A stretch of 64,000 bases of DNA from Nocardia jinanensis (GCF_014645735.1 NZ_BMMH01000013.1:62001-126000); one strand, 5' to 3'; positions 18,672-28,123 are shown, counted from the first letter of the stretch. Numbers and translations: made by a program. The notes: generated from the sequence alone by a model not told the origin.

Positions 18672-19130
18672 GGAACGATCAATCCTCCATCGGCACCGGT
18701 CGTGGTGCCGATCCCGGTATCCGGGGTTCGCTACCGGCTCACGGAACCGGCCCCCTGACGCTTCGGACAGTAGGGACAAATGTAGGGAGATCCTGAATCG
18801 TTGTCGCCGTTCATGTTCAGCGTGAGTTCAACCGGGACGACGAAGTCGCTCACGGCTCGTCATCGCCGGGCGTGGTGGTTCGTGCCACCGTGCCGGTCGA
18901 TCACGGGGAACAGCGGCTGTTCCGTCGCCGGCCGCGCCGTAGCTCACCCGGGACAATGATGCACACAGCGACCGACTGCACGAAATGAGCTGCGCCAGAA
19001 GGCTGTCGGCCACGAAAGGACAGACCGGTCGCGGGACCGGATTCGTCCGCGGTCGGGGCGGCGGCCGGCGCGCACCCGGCCGCCGGACGTTCGGCGATCG
19101 GGTGCGCGCACGGGTTCCCGCGGTCCGCGA
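18672..19130. other. 459-bp region between ABC operon start and dehydrogenase end
   Basis: No gene seen. The left part is the promoter region of the ABC operon, with the repeated 7-mer GTAGGGA at 18770 and 18782. The right part holds the terminator hairpin of the dehydrogenase at 19059-19085. The middle has no recognisable feature. Confidence 0.5.
19059..19085 (-). terminator. Hairpin terminator after amino-acid dehydrogenase
   Basis: A perfect 10-bp stem (CGGCGGCCGG and CCGGCCGCCG) with a 7-base loop, about 45 bp past the dehydrogenase stop in its direction of transcription. Confidence 0.6.
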
Positions 19131-20396
19131 TCAGGGAATGCGGACCGGGCCGGTGAGCGGCGACGGTTCGTCGGCCCAGCGATGTCCGGTCTCGCGCGGG
19201 GTGAAGCCCTGGTCGGCCCAGGCCGCCAGCAGTAGCGCGACCTTGCTGTGCATGACGGCGCGCAGCCGATCGAACGAGTTCTGCGGATTGTCGTCCACTT
19301 CGCCGAGCAGCAACCACCAGGCCCAGGCCACCGCCCCGGCATTCGCGACGAAGTCCGGAAGCACCGGCACACCACGGGCGGCGAGCATGGCCTCGGCCTC
19401 CGGTGTGGTGGCGGCGTTCGCGGCCTCGACGACGATACGTGCCCGGATATCGAACGAATTGTCCGGCGTGATCGCGTAGGAGATCGCCGCCGGAACCAGG
19501 ATATCGACGTCGGCGGACAGGATCGCGGCACGCGGCAGCCGCTCGATCCCCTCCGGCAGACGGGAGCGGTCGATCTCCCCGTAGCCGTCGCGCAGGTCCA
19601 GTAGTGCGGGGATATCCAGGCCGTCGGCACAGTGCAGGGTCCCGGCGGCGTCGGCCACGGTGGTGACCTTGATCCCGGCCTCGTACAGGTAGTAGGCGGC
19701 CGCCCCGCCCATGGTGCCGACACCCTGGATCGCGACAGTCGTCTCCGCGGGTACCTGCCCCCACCAGACCGCGGTGGCCAGACATGCGTGCGCCACCCCG
19801 TAGCCGCCGATCACATCGCCCAGCAGAAACCCGCCACCGACGGCCGCGTTCAGTCCGCCGCGGACCCGTTCCAGGGTCGCGGCCGGATCGTCGGCACGCC
19901 GGATCGCGGCGTGGTAGCTCTGTCCCAGGCCGAGCTTCTCGAAGACCTCGTCGATCAGGTGCTGCGGGACCCCCAGGTCCTCCGCGGTCACCCAGTGCGA
20001 GTCGATCCACGGGCGCATGGCCTCGCAGAACCGCTCCAGCACCTCGACGGCGCGCGGATCCTTCGGGTCGAAATCGATCCCGCCCTTCGCTCCGCCCACC
20101 GGCAGCTCGAAGGTAGCGGTCTTGTTGGCCATACCCCGCGCCAGATCCTCGACCTCGGTCACCGTGCAGCCCGCTCGCATACGGGTACCGCCGGTGGCCA
20201 GGCCGCCGCGCAGCGTGTGCACGACAAGGTATCCGACCGCGCCGGTGAGCGAATCCGTCCAGTGCAGACGCATATACGGTTCGGAACGACGGACCGCGGG
20301 GGTGGTGGCCACCTCCGACGGAAGGGCCGGAACCGCGGGAACAGCCTGTGTGGTGACCTGTGCGGCACTGCCGGCCGGGTCCTGCATCATCGTCAT
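19131..20396 (-). CDS. Glu/Leu/Phe/Val dehydrogenase
   Basis: A 421-residue NAD(P)-dependent amino-acid dehydrogenase that interconverts an amino acid and its 2-oxo acid. The catalytic region LPVGGAKGGIDFDPK carries the lysine (about 104), with a second conserved Lys at about 92 in ARGMANKTATFELP. The Rossmann nucleotide site reads VAIQGVGTMGGAAAYYL (about 240-255), and the late signatures are VVEAANAATTPEAEAML and LPDFVANAGAVAWAWW. ATG 20396 has an excellent ribosome site, GAGGAGGTGG. Substrate choice among Glu, Leu, Phe and Val cannot be read from the sequence by eye. It faces a LysR gene across 211 bp, the standard layout for LysR control of the enzyme. Confidence 0.92.
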   Translation of the reverse strand: MTMMQDPAGSAAQVTTQAVPAVPALPSEVATTPAVRRSEPYMRLHWTDSLTGAVGYLVVHTLRGGLATGGTRMRAGCTVTEVEDLARGMANKTATFELPVGGAKGGIDFDPKDPRAVEVLERFCEAMRPWIDSHWVTAEDLGVPQHLIDEVFEKLGLGQSYHAAIRRADDPAATLERVRGGLNAAVGGGFLLGDVIGGYGVAHACLATAVWWGQVPAETTVAIQGVGTMGGAAAYYLYEAGIKVTTVADAAGTLHCADGLDIPALLDLRDGYGEIDRSRLPEGIERLPRAAILSADVDILVPAAISYAITPDNSFDIRARIVVEAANAATTPEAEAMLAARGVPVLPDFVANAGAVAWAWWLLLGEVDDNPQNSFDRLRAVMHSKVALLLAAWADQGFTPRETGHRWADEPSPLTGPVRIP

Positions 20397-20575
20397 GGCG
20401 AACCACCTCCTCTTCGTCTTCGGGCCGGAGACACCATCACCCAAGGAGAATCGCCGGGACACGTAATCTCCTGCTCGGACCACGTCGTCCCCGGCCGATG
20501 GCTCGATTCCGGTGCCACAAGCGTGCATTCACAGCAGTCGGTCCGTCTATTTACGGTTCGTTGACGGCGGTGTTC

Positions 20576-20594
20576 AGCGTTGCTGCACAACGCT
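20576..20594. promoter_or_regulatory. Perfect palindrome before LysR start, candidate LysR box
   Basis: AGCGTTG, CTGCA, CAACGCT: a perfect 7-bp inverted repeat with a 5-bp spacer, ending 13 bp before the LysR ATG in the divergent region. It contains the T-N11-A arrangement typical of LysR-type regulators. Autoregulation plus control of the divergent dehydrogenase is expected. Confidence 0.55.
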
Positions 20595-20607
20595 TAGGCT
20601 CGATGAC

Positions 20608-21606
20608 ATGGACCTGTCGTTGGCCCGGCTACGAATGTTGCGCGAGCTGCATCGGCGCGGCACGGTCACAGCGGCCGCCACCGCGCTGCACTACACCGCC
20701 TCGGCGGTGTCGCAGCAGCTCGCGCAATTGGAGCGCGATGTGGGCACCCGGCTGTTCGAGCGGCGGGGGCGCCGCTTGCAACTCACCGACCTCGGGGTGC
20801 TGCTGGCCGAGCACGCCGAGGAGATCCTCGCCTCGGTCGAGCGCGCGACCCAGGCACTCGAGGATGCCGGTGAGACGATGACGGCCAAGCTCACCGCCGG
20901 TGTCTGGGCGTCGGTGGCCTCCGGCCTGCTGCCCGAGGCACTCACCGCCCTCGCCCGCACTCACCCCGGCATCTCGGTACGCACGCGCGAACTCGCGCCG
21001 GAGGCGACCGCCGCGGCGGTACGCGACGGCGCACTCGATCTCTCGTTCGTTCTCGACTACTCGAACTACCCGATGACCTGGGACAGCGGCCTGGAACGCG
21101 CAGTCATCGCGGTCGAGCGGATCCACGCCGCCGTGCCGCCCGGGGCGGTGCCGACGGCCAGTGTGACCCTGGCCGAGCTGGCCGATCATCCGTGGATCCT
21201 CGCGCCCGCGCGATCGCATTTCGGGCATGCCGCCCGGCTGGCGTTCCAATCGGCCGGACTCCAACTGCGGATCGACCACGAGGTGGAAGAGCAGGCGACC
21301 GCGATGGCGATGGTGGCGGCGGGGCTCGGTGTCACGCTCGTCTCCGACCTCGGCCTGGCGCTGCGTCCGCCCGGGGTGGATATCGTCGCGCTCGGCGATG
21401 TGCTCACCCGGACCGTATCGCTGGCCTACCGCACGAATACCGCGCGGCGGGCGGCGCTGCTGCTCGTCGTGGACGCGATCCGGACCACCGCGGCGGAGAA
21501 GGGTCTGGGCGCCGATGCCGCGCTGCCGGCCACCACCGACGTGGAATCCGTTCCGCCCCATGCCGGAACGTTCGGCCCCGCGGGCAACAGCTCGGGGCTC
21601 GGCTGA
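20608..21606 (+). CDS. LysR-family transcriptional regulator
   Basis: A 332-residue regulator. The N-terminal HTH reads LRMLRELHRRGTVTAAATAL then SAVSQQLAQLERDVGTRLFE, the classic LysR opening. The periplasmic-binding-like effector domain follows from about residue 90, with DLSFVLDYSNYPM and VAAGLGVTLVSDLGLAL as the usual pocket-lining segments. ATG 20608 starts right at the family N-terminus (MDLSLARLRML). It is divergent from the amino-acid dehydrogenase and is probably its activator or repressor, using an amino or oxo acid as ligand (inference). Confidence 0.93.
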   Translation: MDLSLARLRMLRELHRRGTVTAAATALHYTASAVSQQLAQLERDVGTRLFERRGRRLQLTDLGVLLAEHAEEILASVERATQALEDAGETMTAKLTAGVWASVASGLLPEALTALARTHPGISVRTRELAPEATAAAVRDGALDLSFVLDYSNYPMTWDSGLERAVIAVERIHAAVPPGAVPTASVTLAELADHPWILAPARSHFGHAARLAFQSAGLQLRIDHEVEEQATAMAMVAAGLGVTLVSDLGLALRPPGVDIVALGDVLTRTVSLAYRTNTARRAALLLVVDAIRTTAAEKGLGADAALPATTDVESVPPHAGTFGPAGNSSGLG

Positions 21607-21727
21607 TCATCGCGACCGTCACCGCCGCGGGCACGAGACGCCGCGCCCGGCGCGTTCCGGTACACGCGGTCGTGGTCGCGAGTACGCTCGCACGCGTCGG
21701 CGTGGCGGTGACACCTGGAGGTCGGCG

Positions 21728-22825
21728 ATGGATGTTCTACTCGGAATCGGGACGCGCAAGGGGTTGTTCCTGGCGCGCAGCGCGGACGGCCGGTCGAACT
21801 GGGAGGTGAGCCCACCGCAGTTCGCAGTGGCCGATGTGAAGGCATTGGCGATCGATACCCGGCGGTCGCGGCCACGAGTGCTCGCCGGAGTGCTGGACAG
21901 CCATTTCGGTCCGACCCTGGTGACCAGCGATGACCTCGGCGAGACGTGGAGCGAACCGGACGACGCACCGCTGGCCTTCCCCGCCGATACCGAGGCGGCG
22001 ATACAGGGCGTCTGGCAGATCGCGCCCGCGACCGCATCCGAACCGGATGTGGTGTACGCGGGTGTCGAGCCGTCGGCTCTGTTCCGTTCCTCCGACGGTG
22101 GGCGGACGTTCGAACTGGTCAGGGGTCTGTGGGAGCATCCGCACCGCACAGAATGGATGCCGGGCGGCGGCGGCCTCGCGCTGCACACGGTCATTCCACA
22201 TCCGGCGGACACGCGGCGGATCACCGTCGCCATCTCCACCGGTGGCGTCTATCAGACGGCCGACGGCGGAGCATCCTGGAAACCGGCGAACAAGGGCGTC
22301 ACGGCCGATTTCATGCCGGGTGAGCTGCCGGAGTGGGGACAGTGCGTGCACAAGGTCGCCATGGACGCGGGCACGCCGAGCACGATGTATCTGCAGAACC
22401 ACGGCGGCGTGTTCCGGACCACCGACGACGGCGCGAGCTGGCAGTCCATCGACGGCGGATTGCCGGCGTCCAACTTCGGTTTCCCGATCGTCGCGCACCC
22501 GCGACGTCCCGGTGTGATCTATACGTTTCCGCTGGTCGCGGATATGGAACGGTTCCGCTTCCCACCGGCGGCCGAATGCGCGGTCTACCGCAGTACCGAT
22601 GCCGGTGAGACCTGGTCCGCGCAGACCGACGGGCTGCCGCGGGTGCCGTTCTGGGCGTCCGTGATGCGCGATGCCATGTGCTCCGACGACGCCGATCCGA
22701 CGGGGATCTACTTCGGCACCCGTAACGGTGAGGTCTACTGCAGCGCCGACGAGGGCGAGCGCTGGGAGCTGGTGGCCGACAAACTCCCGGATGTGCTGTG
22801 TGTGCGCGCCCGGGTCATCGGATAA
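21728..22825 (+). CDS. BNR/Asp-box beta-propeller protein (exo-sialidase or VPS10-like fold)
   Basis: A 365-residue beta-propeller with at least five Asp-box (S-x-D-x-G-x-x-W) motifs: TSDDLGETWSEP, SSDGGRTFELV, TADGGASWKPA, TTDDGASWQSI, STDAGETWSAQ and a last SADEGERWELV. It has no signal peptide, so a cytosolic location is likely. The sialidase catalytic Arg triad and Tyr/Glu pair were not recognised, so calling it a glycosidase would be unsafe. ATG 21728 follows GGAGG. The next gene, a MoaD/ThiS-like protein, starts 4 bp after its stop. The propeller plus ubiquitin-like pair is seen in many bacteria, but its reaction is unknown. Confidence 0.9.
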   Translation: MDVLLGIGTRKGLFLARSADGRSNWEVSPPQFAVADVKALAIDTRRSRPRVLAGVLDSHFGPTLVTSDDLGETWSEPDDAPLAFPADTEAAIQGVWQIAPATASEPDVVYAGVEPSALFRSSDGGRTFELVRGLWEHPHRTEWMPGGGGLALHTVIPHPADTRRITVAISTGGVYQTADGGASWKPANKGVTADFMPGELPEWGQCVHKVAMDAGTPSTMYLQNHGGVFRTTDDGASWQSIDGGLPASNFGFPIVAHPRRPGVIYTFPLVADMERFRFPPAAECAVYRSTDAGETWSAQTDGLPRVPFWASVMRDAMCSDDADPTGIYFGTRNGEVYCSADEGERWELVADKLPDVLCVRARVIG

Positions 22826-22829
22826 CACT

Positions 22830-23102
22830 GTGGCCCGCGTACGCCTGCCGTCCGCGCTGCGGACCTACGTCGGCGGCGAGAAGGAACTCGATGTCGACGG
22901 CGCGACCCTGTGCGAGGTACTCGACGTGCTGCGCGAGCGCTCGCCCGCGCTGGAACGCCGCCTCCGCGACGAGAGCGGCGTACTACGCCGCTACGTGAAC
23001 TTCTACGTCGACGGCGACGAATGCCGGACCCTGCGTGGTTCGGAAACACCGCTCGGCGCCGGCACGGAGGTCATGATCATTCCGTCGGTCGCCGGCGGGT
23101 GA
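22830..23102 (+). CDS. MoaD/ThiS-family ubiquitin-like protein
   Basis: A 90-residue beta-grasp protein starting at GTG 22830. It shows RLPSALRTYVGGEKELDVDG, then VLDVLRERSPALERRLRDE and RYVNFYVDGDECR, and ends in SVAGG. The terminal Gly-Gly is what sulfur-carrier proteins such as MoaD and ThiS need for adenylation and thiocarboxylation. There is no MoaE, ThiG or E1-like protein in the window. Its tight operon link (4-bp gap) to the propeller gene suggests a shared function, for example delivery of sulfur to, or modification of, a protein bound by the propeller; this is inference. Confidence 0.9.
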   Translation: MARVRLPSALRTYVGGEKELDVDGATLCEVLDVLRERSPALERRLRDESGVLRRYVNFYVDGDECRTLRGSETPLGAGTEVMIIPSVAGG

Positions 23103-23131
23103 GGCGGCCGGTCCGGGAGGTGGCGCCGAGT

Positions 23132-23722
23132 TCACCCGCCCGCTCGTTCCCGGCCGGCGGGAGCACGATCCGCCGCTTCGCGAAGGCTGCGGAATTCGGC
23201 GGCCAAACCGTCCAGCGTGTAGTGGGCGTTGAGACCACTGGGGTTGGGCAGCACCCAGACTTCAGTGCCATCCAGTGCATCGGGCCGGCGTCCGACGGTG
23301 GTGCGCGGCCGGCCGAACGCGGTCCGATAGGCGCCCAGGCCGAGGACGGCGAGGATTCGCGGCCGGTACCGGGCCACCCGTTCGACCAGAGCTCGGCCAC
23401 CGTCGCGCAGTTCCTCCTTGGTCAGCTCGTCCGCCTTCGCGGTCGTACGAGGTACGACATTCGTGATCCCCAGTCCCAGCGCGAGCAGGTCGCCCTGTTC
23501 GTCCGGCCGGAACAGCCGCGGTGTGAATCCCGATCGGAAGAGCGCCGGCCAGAAGCGGTTTCCGGGCCGGGCGAAATGATGTCCGGTCGCCCCCGACCAC
23601 AGCCCGGGATTGATTCCACAGAACAGCACCCGCAGATCCGGCGCGAGCACATCGGGAATGGTCGTTCCCGCAGCAGCAGCCAGGTCGGCCGGTGTGGGAC
23701 GGTGCGCAGCGGATCGTGCCAT
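23132..23722 (-). CDS. mug: G/U mismatch-specific DNA glycosylase
   Basis: A 196-residue single-domain uracil-DNA glycosylase superfamily member, which removes uracil or ethenocytosine opposite guanine in DNA. Motif 1 reads VLFCGINPGLWSGATGHHFA (GINPG with the catalytic Asn) and motif 2 LPNPSGLNAHY, both characteristic of the Mug/TDG branch. GNRFWPALFRSG and ITNVVPRTTAKADELT are further family text. ATG 23722 gives the usual N-terminus. Convergent with the MoaD-like gene (29 bp between stops). Upstream of its start lies the remnant of another gene (23788-23871). Confidence 0.93.
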   Translation of the reverse strand: MARSAAHRPTPADLAAAAGTTIPDVLAPDLRVLFCGINPGLWSGATGHHFARPGNRFWPALFRSGFTPRLFRPDEQGDLLALGLGITNVVPRTTAKADELTKEELRDGGRALVERVARYRPRILAVLGLGAYRTAFGRPRTTVGRRPDALDGTEVWVLPNPSGLNAHYTLDGLAAEFRSLREAADRAPAGRERAGG

Positions 23723-23787
23723 CCGCCCAGTCTGCCAGTGGCCGGACAACGAGCCGGTCTGTCGAATCGATGGCGGCGCGGACCGCG

Positions 23788-23871
23788 AGCGGCGAATACG
23801 CCCGGCATTCCCGCGTGCTGGATATTCTCCAGAGCGGCCTGCAACTGCGCGGGATCGAGTGAATTCGTCAC
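23788..23871 (-). pseudogene. Beta-lactamase-like serine hydrolase, 5' remnant
   Basis: From GTG 23871 the frame reads VTNSLDPAQLQAALENIQHA and then GMPGVFA, which looks like the mature N-terminus of actinobacterial beta-lactamase/DD-peptidase-type serine hydrolases (an LD-x-x-x-LQ-AAL opening and an AGMPGVFAEV-type strand). After about 28 residues the similarity stops and the frame runs toward mug. No SxxK motif is present. I read it as the truncated front end of a lost gene; the family call is from memory of such N-termini. Confidence 0.4.
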
Positions 23872-24121
23872 GACAGGTGTCCTCGCGTATGCAACCAGGT
23901 GGCGGTCCGAGCCAGGCGTCCGCATCGATGGCACCAGACCGGGCCCTCACTATCCACCGGCCGGTCACGCCCCGTATCGGAAGAATGTTCCCCGGATCCG
24001 ACGGCGGTTCGCCGACCGCGCCGGCGAGTGTTGCGAACCGAGCGGTTGCCTTACGGCCCGCCCAGGCGCGATCATCGATGAGACGCTCGACGGCACCGGC
24101 CCGTCCGAGGCACCGGCGCCA

Positions 24122-24142
24122 TCGAGAACCGGTAGTTCTCGA
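24122..24142. promoter_or_regulatory. Perfect 8-bp inverted repeat upstream of small hypothetical gene
   Basis: TCGAGAAC, CGGTA, GTTCTCGA lies 20 bp before the ATG at 24163. Symmetry and position suit a repressor operator. It resembles but does not match the actinobacterial LexA box (TCGAAC-N4-GTTCGA). Unassigned. Confidence 0.4.
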
Positions 24143-24162
24143 CCACGAGAGGACCGTGTGCC

Positions 24163-24516
24163 ATGCCTTCCCGTAGTAAGGCGGCCAGTGCCGGCCGGGT
24201 AGCTCCCCCGATCGCCACCCCGGCGGAACCGGCGGACCGGCCCGCCGCGCGGGCCGCACCCGCGGCCACCCTCAACCTGCCCTATCTCAGCGCCGAGGTG
24301 GCGATCCCGGGTCCGGGCATCAACGTGAAGGCCGGGCCGGTCGAGTTCGCGCTGCCGACGCGCTACCTCTACTACGGCGGACTCGGTGTGCTCACCGTCG
24401 CCGGCGCGGTCGAATTGCCTGTGGCCGGTGCGCTGGCGGCGGCGGGACTGATCGTCGACCGTCTGCGCAGACCGTCGGGCGACGAGCCCGCGAATACCGG
24501 CGCGGCGTCGCAGTAG
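24163..24516 (+). CDS. Small hypothetical membrane-associated protein
   Basis: A 117-residue protein I cannot assign. Residues 1-38 are Pro/Ala-rich and likely disordered (APPIATPAEPADRPA). Then comes a conserved-looking segment, LNLPYLSAEVAIPGPGINVK, followed by a hydrophobic stretch of about 33 residues (YYGGLGVLTVAGAVELPVAG and on) that could form one membrane helix or hairpin, with a basic tail RLRRP. The ribosome site GAGAGG precedes ATG 24163. It stands alone between mug and the carboxylic acid reductase, with a palindrome just upstream. Confidence 0.7.
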   Translation: MPSRSKAASAGRVAPPIATPAEPADRPAARAAPAATLNLPYLSAEVAIPGPGINVKAGPVEFALPTRYLYYGGLGVLTVAGAVELPVAGALAAAGLIVDRLRRPSGDEPANTGAASQ

Positions 24517-24538
24517 TACACAAGGCGGACCGCGTAGA

Positions 24539-24555
24539 CCGGACTCGCTGTCCGG
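24539..24555. terminator. Short hairpin between convergent genes
   Basis: A 6-bp stem, CCGGAC and GTCCGG with loop TCGCT, in the 52-bp gap between the small hypothetical and the end of the carboxylic acid reductase. A weak candidate for a bidirectional terminator. Confidence 0.35.
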
Positions 24556-24568
24556 CCGCTCGGACAGG

Positions 24569-27500
24569 TCACAGCAGTCCCAGCAACTCGAGGTCGGTCG
24601 CGTACTTGACGATGATCTCCGGCGTCACATGCGGAATATCTTTGGCCGAACCTATCTCCGCGCCCCGCACCGCCGTCCGGAACCGTTCGGTCGGCGCGAT
24701 CGAGCCGTGTATCACCTGTTGCGGTTTCCGGTAGTTGTCCAGCAGCGGTAGCAGCGAGTAGCGGCGCTGCCGGTCCGGCAGCGCACGTACGGCGGTCTCG
24801 AAACGCTGCAACCAGGTGTCGTATCCGGATATCCGCTCGATGGGACGGCCGGCCTCGATCAACCAGTCGACGTAGGTGTCCAGCGAGATCCCGTCGTCGT
24901 ACGGGTTCATCACGTGATAGGTCCGGAATCCGCTCGCGGCTCGGGCGCCGAGCGTGGCCACCGCCTCGGCGATGAAGCCGACCGGGAGCCCGTCGTAATG
25001 GGCCCGTTGCCGCCGGCCGTCGGGATCGAGTTCGTAGAAGGAGCCGGGTGCCGTTCCGGTGGCTTCCAGGCTCAGCATCAGCCGGGTGAACATATCGGGA
25101 AGGTTGAGCTGGCCCGCGTATCCGATATCGGCCAGGATCATATCGCAGCGGAACACCGTGACCGGTAGGCCGCACAAGTCGCTGGTCTCCCTGAGCAGCA
25201 CCTCACCTGCCCATTTGCTATTCGAGTACCCGTTGGCGTAGCCGCCGTCGACCGACCGGTCCGGGCTGATCACCCGGATATCGGCATCCTCGGTGAACGC
25301 GGCCCGACCGATCTGATCACTCACACCGATGGTCGAGATATATGTGTAGGGCTTCTGCTTCGTCGTCAGTGCCAGGCGGATCAGTTCAGCGGTGCCCACG
25401 ACATTGGGACCGAACAACTCGCTGTAGGGCAGGACGTGATTGACCAGTGCGGCCGGATCCACGATCGCGTCGACCGTATCCGCCAGCCGCTGCCAGGTGG
25501 CGTGGTCCAGTCCGAGGTCGGCCGCGCTCTTGTCACCGGCGACGACTTCGAGATGACCTGCGGCGGTCTCCCGGTAGCGGGCCGACAGTTCCGGGTCGCC
25601 CGTATCGAAGATTCCGTCCAGTCGCGCCCGTGCCGCCGCGTCGTCCCGGGCACGCACCAGGCAGATCAGCGTGCCGCCGGAGCGGGCCAGGCGTTCCAGC
25701 CATTCGAGCGCCAGGTACCGGCCCAGGAAACCGGTCGCGCCGGTCAACAGGACGGTCCGTGGCGTCGCGCCGGGGCCCGGTAGGTTCGGTGCGGCCGCGA
25801 TCGTGCCGGGGTCGAGGAACTTGTCGAGCGTCAGATCACGGGCGTGCACCTCGGTGGCTCCCGCCCCGTGCACCGCGGCGAACGTCGGCCGCCGAGCGCC
25901 GCCGCGCTGTTCTTCGAGATAGTCGGCGAGGGCCCGGAGGTCGGTGGCCGGGCTGATGATGAAACCCACCGGTACATCGATATCGAAGATCTCCCGCAAC
26001 AGCTGCGCGAAGGTCAGCGCCGACAATGAGTCGCCGCCCAGATCGGTGAAATGCGCGTCCGGGCGCATATCGCCCGTCGCCGCGCCCAGCAGCGCACCCG
26101 CCGCGCGGACGACGGTCTCCAGCACCGGCCGGTCCACACTGCGGTGCAGCGCGCGCAACTCGCCGGCCTCGGCCTCGGCCAGGTCGGTGTACAGCTGCTC
26201 GAGCCGGGAGCCGTAACGCTGCTTCAGATTCGGCCGGGCGAGTTTGCGGATCCCGGTGAGCAGACCGTTCTCCGGGCTGAACGGCTGCGTCTCGACGAGG
26301 AAGTCGCGCGGGATCTCGTAGGACTGCAGACCGGCCGATTTCGCGACCTCGTGCAGTGATCCGGCGATCAGCGGTTTCAACGCCCCCGTATCGCCGCCGG
26401 TTCGCTCCCACGCGGCTTCGGTCGGCACCACCACCGCCAGCGGATAGGACCGCGTGCTGTTGCCGTAGATATAGATCTGACGGACCAGCGGGCTCTCGGT
26501 GAACGCCGCTTCCACTTTCGACACCGTCACGAATTCGCCCTGGGACAGTTTCAACACGAAGCTGCGCCGATCGAGGTACACGAGTTGATCGGCGCCGACC
26601 TCGGCGAAGATATCGCCGGTGTGGTACCAGCCGTCGGCGTCGAACACTTCGGCCGTCGCATCCGGGCGCCGATAGTAGCCCGGGATCAACGCCTCGGATC
26701 GGATCAGCAGCTCCCCTCTCGGGTACGGCCGGTCGGTGCGGAAGTAACCGAGATCCCCGACGTCCTCGAGCCGGTAGTCGACCACCGGTGGCCGACGGAC
26801 CCGGCCGTCGACGGCGATACTCCCGGCCTCGGTGGACCCGTAACCGTCGACGAGGTGCAGATCGAGGAAGGATTCGACCCATGTCCGCAGCTCCGGCGAG
26901 ATCGGCGCCGAACCCGTCGTGGCCGCGAGGAAACGCCCGCCCAGCAGATTCCGGCCGAGGTCGGCCGTCACCGCGGCTTCGGCCCCGGCCCGGGCGGCTC
27001 CGTCGGCGATCCGGCGTTGCACATCGCTGCGGAACCGCTGGAACAGCATCTCCCAGATCCGGGGAACGAAGGCGAGCTGGGTGGGCCGGACCAGGGCCAG
27101 ATCGTCCAACAGGGTCGACAGGTCGCTCCGGGCCGCGAAGAAGACGGTGCCGCCACGGGCCAGCGCGGTGTAGAGGATCGCACGGCCCATGATGTGACTC
27201 ATCGGCATGAAGCCGAGCGCGATGGCCGGCTCGGCACCACGCTGACCCCACCGCTCGCTGGTCGACGCCCGCCATTGGTCGGCCACCAGCCGCTCGGTGA
27301 TCATGGCGCCCTTCGGCGCTCCGGTACTACCGGAGGTGTAGATGAGCAGCGCGAGCGGATCCGATTCACCGGCGGGCGGCACGCGCGCGGGGGGCAGCGC
27401 GGCCCCGCGGGTCATGACATCGGCCAGGTCCTCCACCGTCACCGGCTCATCCGCGCCGGCCAGTCGTGCCACGGCGGACTCGAAGAGCGCGCGCTGATCG

Positions 27501-28083
27501 TCGACCTGTGGATGATAGTCGAATACGATCAGCCGCACCGGACCGGCGGTGCGCGCCAGCTCGACGGCCGCCGCGAGATGATCGATGCTCGACGCGATCA
27601 CGGTGGGCCGGGTTTCGGCGACGACCGGCCGCAGTTGCGCGGCCGTCGCGCTGGCCTGCAACGGCACGGCTACCGCGGCCAGCCGCGTCAGCGCCATATC
27701 GACGAGGGCGTAGTCGACACTCGCGAATCCCAGCACACAGATGCGGTCACCCGGCCGCACCGAGTCATCGGCGAGCGCCGCGGCGAGCGCACCGGCACGG
27801 TCCCAGGCCTCGCGATAGGTGAGGGTGTCGAAATGAGGCCGCAGTTCCGCCGAGGTGCGTCCGGTGCGCGAGTCGGTGACGAACTCGACCGCGCGCTGAC
27901 CGATCGCGGGACGCTGTGCGTAACCCTCCATCACGACCTGGGCGACCTCGAACGGACGCAGTCCGGGTTTCTCCGCTCGCGCGGTGACATCCGGATCGGG
28001 CCGGGCGCGGCGAACTGCCGGTCGGTGCGGTACAACTCCGCGATGCGGTGTTGGAGCCGGGACTCGCGCGTATCGGTCGACAT
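24569..28083 (-). CDS. car: Carboxylic acid reductase, with apparent 1-base frameshift near the 5' end
   Basis: The enzyme adenylates a carboxylic acid, loads it on phosphopantetheine and reduces it with NADPH to the aldehyde. Adenylation domain: LLIYTSGSTGAPKGAMI and DGYGSTEAG. Carrier domain: LGGDSLSALTF, with the pantetheinylated Ser codon at 26027-26029 (about residue 686). Reductase domain: LLTGATGFLGRYLALEW. The best start is ATG 28083, which has GAAGGTGAG upstream and gives MSTDTRESRLQHRIAELYRT, the expected family N-terminus. That frame breaks near 28003-28012; one added G in GCCGCGCCCGG restores FAAARPDPDV and a 1171-residue protein (the Nocardia iowensis enzyme is 1174). Without it, the downstream frame opens at ATG 28141, which lies inside an operator and gives an unrelated N-terminus. 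It is either a sequencing error or a real null mutation. A partner phosphopantetheinyl transferase is not in the window. Confidence 0.92.
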
Positions 28084-28123
28084 CGGACTCACCTTCGAAA
28101 CTCGGGGTTCGAAACTCGTAGGT

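Larger units (their letters stand above)
23723..24162. other. 440-bp region upstream of mug and of the small hypothetical
   Basis: No complete gene. It holds the serine-hydrolase remnant (23788-23871) and an inverted repeat (24122-24142). The stretch 23872-24120 is ordinary high-GC sequence in which I see nothing. Confidence 0.5.

Noticed and set aside
24122..24142. LexA (SOS) box
   Set aside because: The arms carry two extra bases relative to the actinobacterial consensus and the spacer is wrong, so it is left unassigned.
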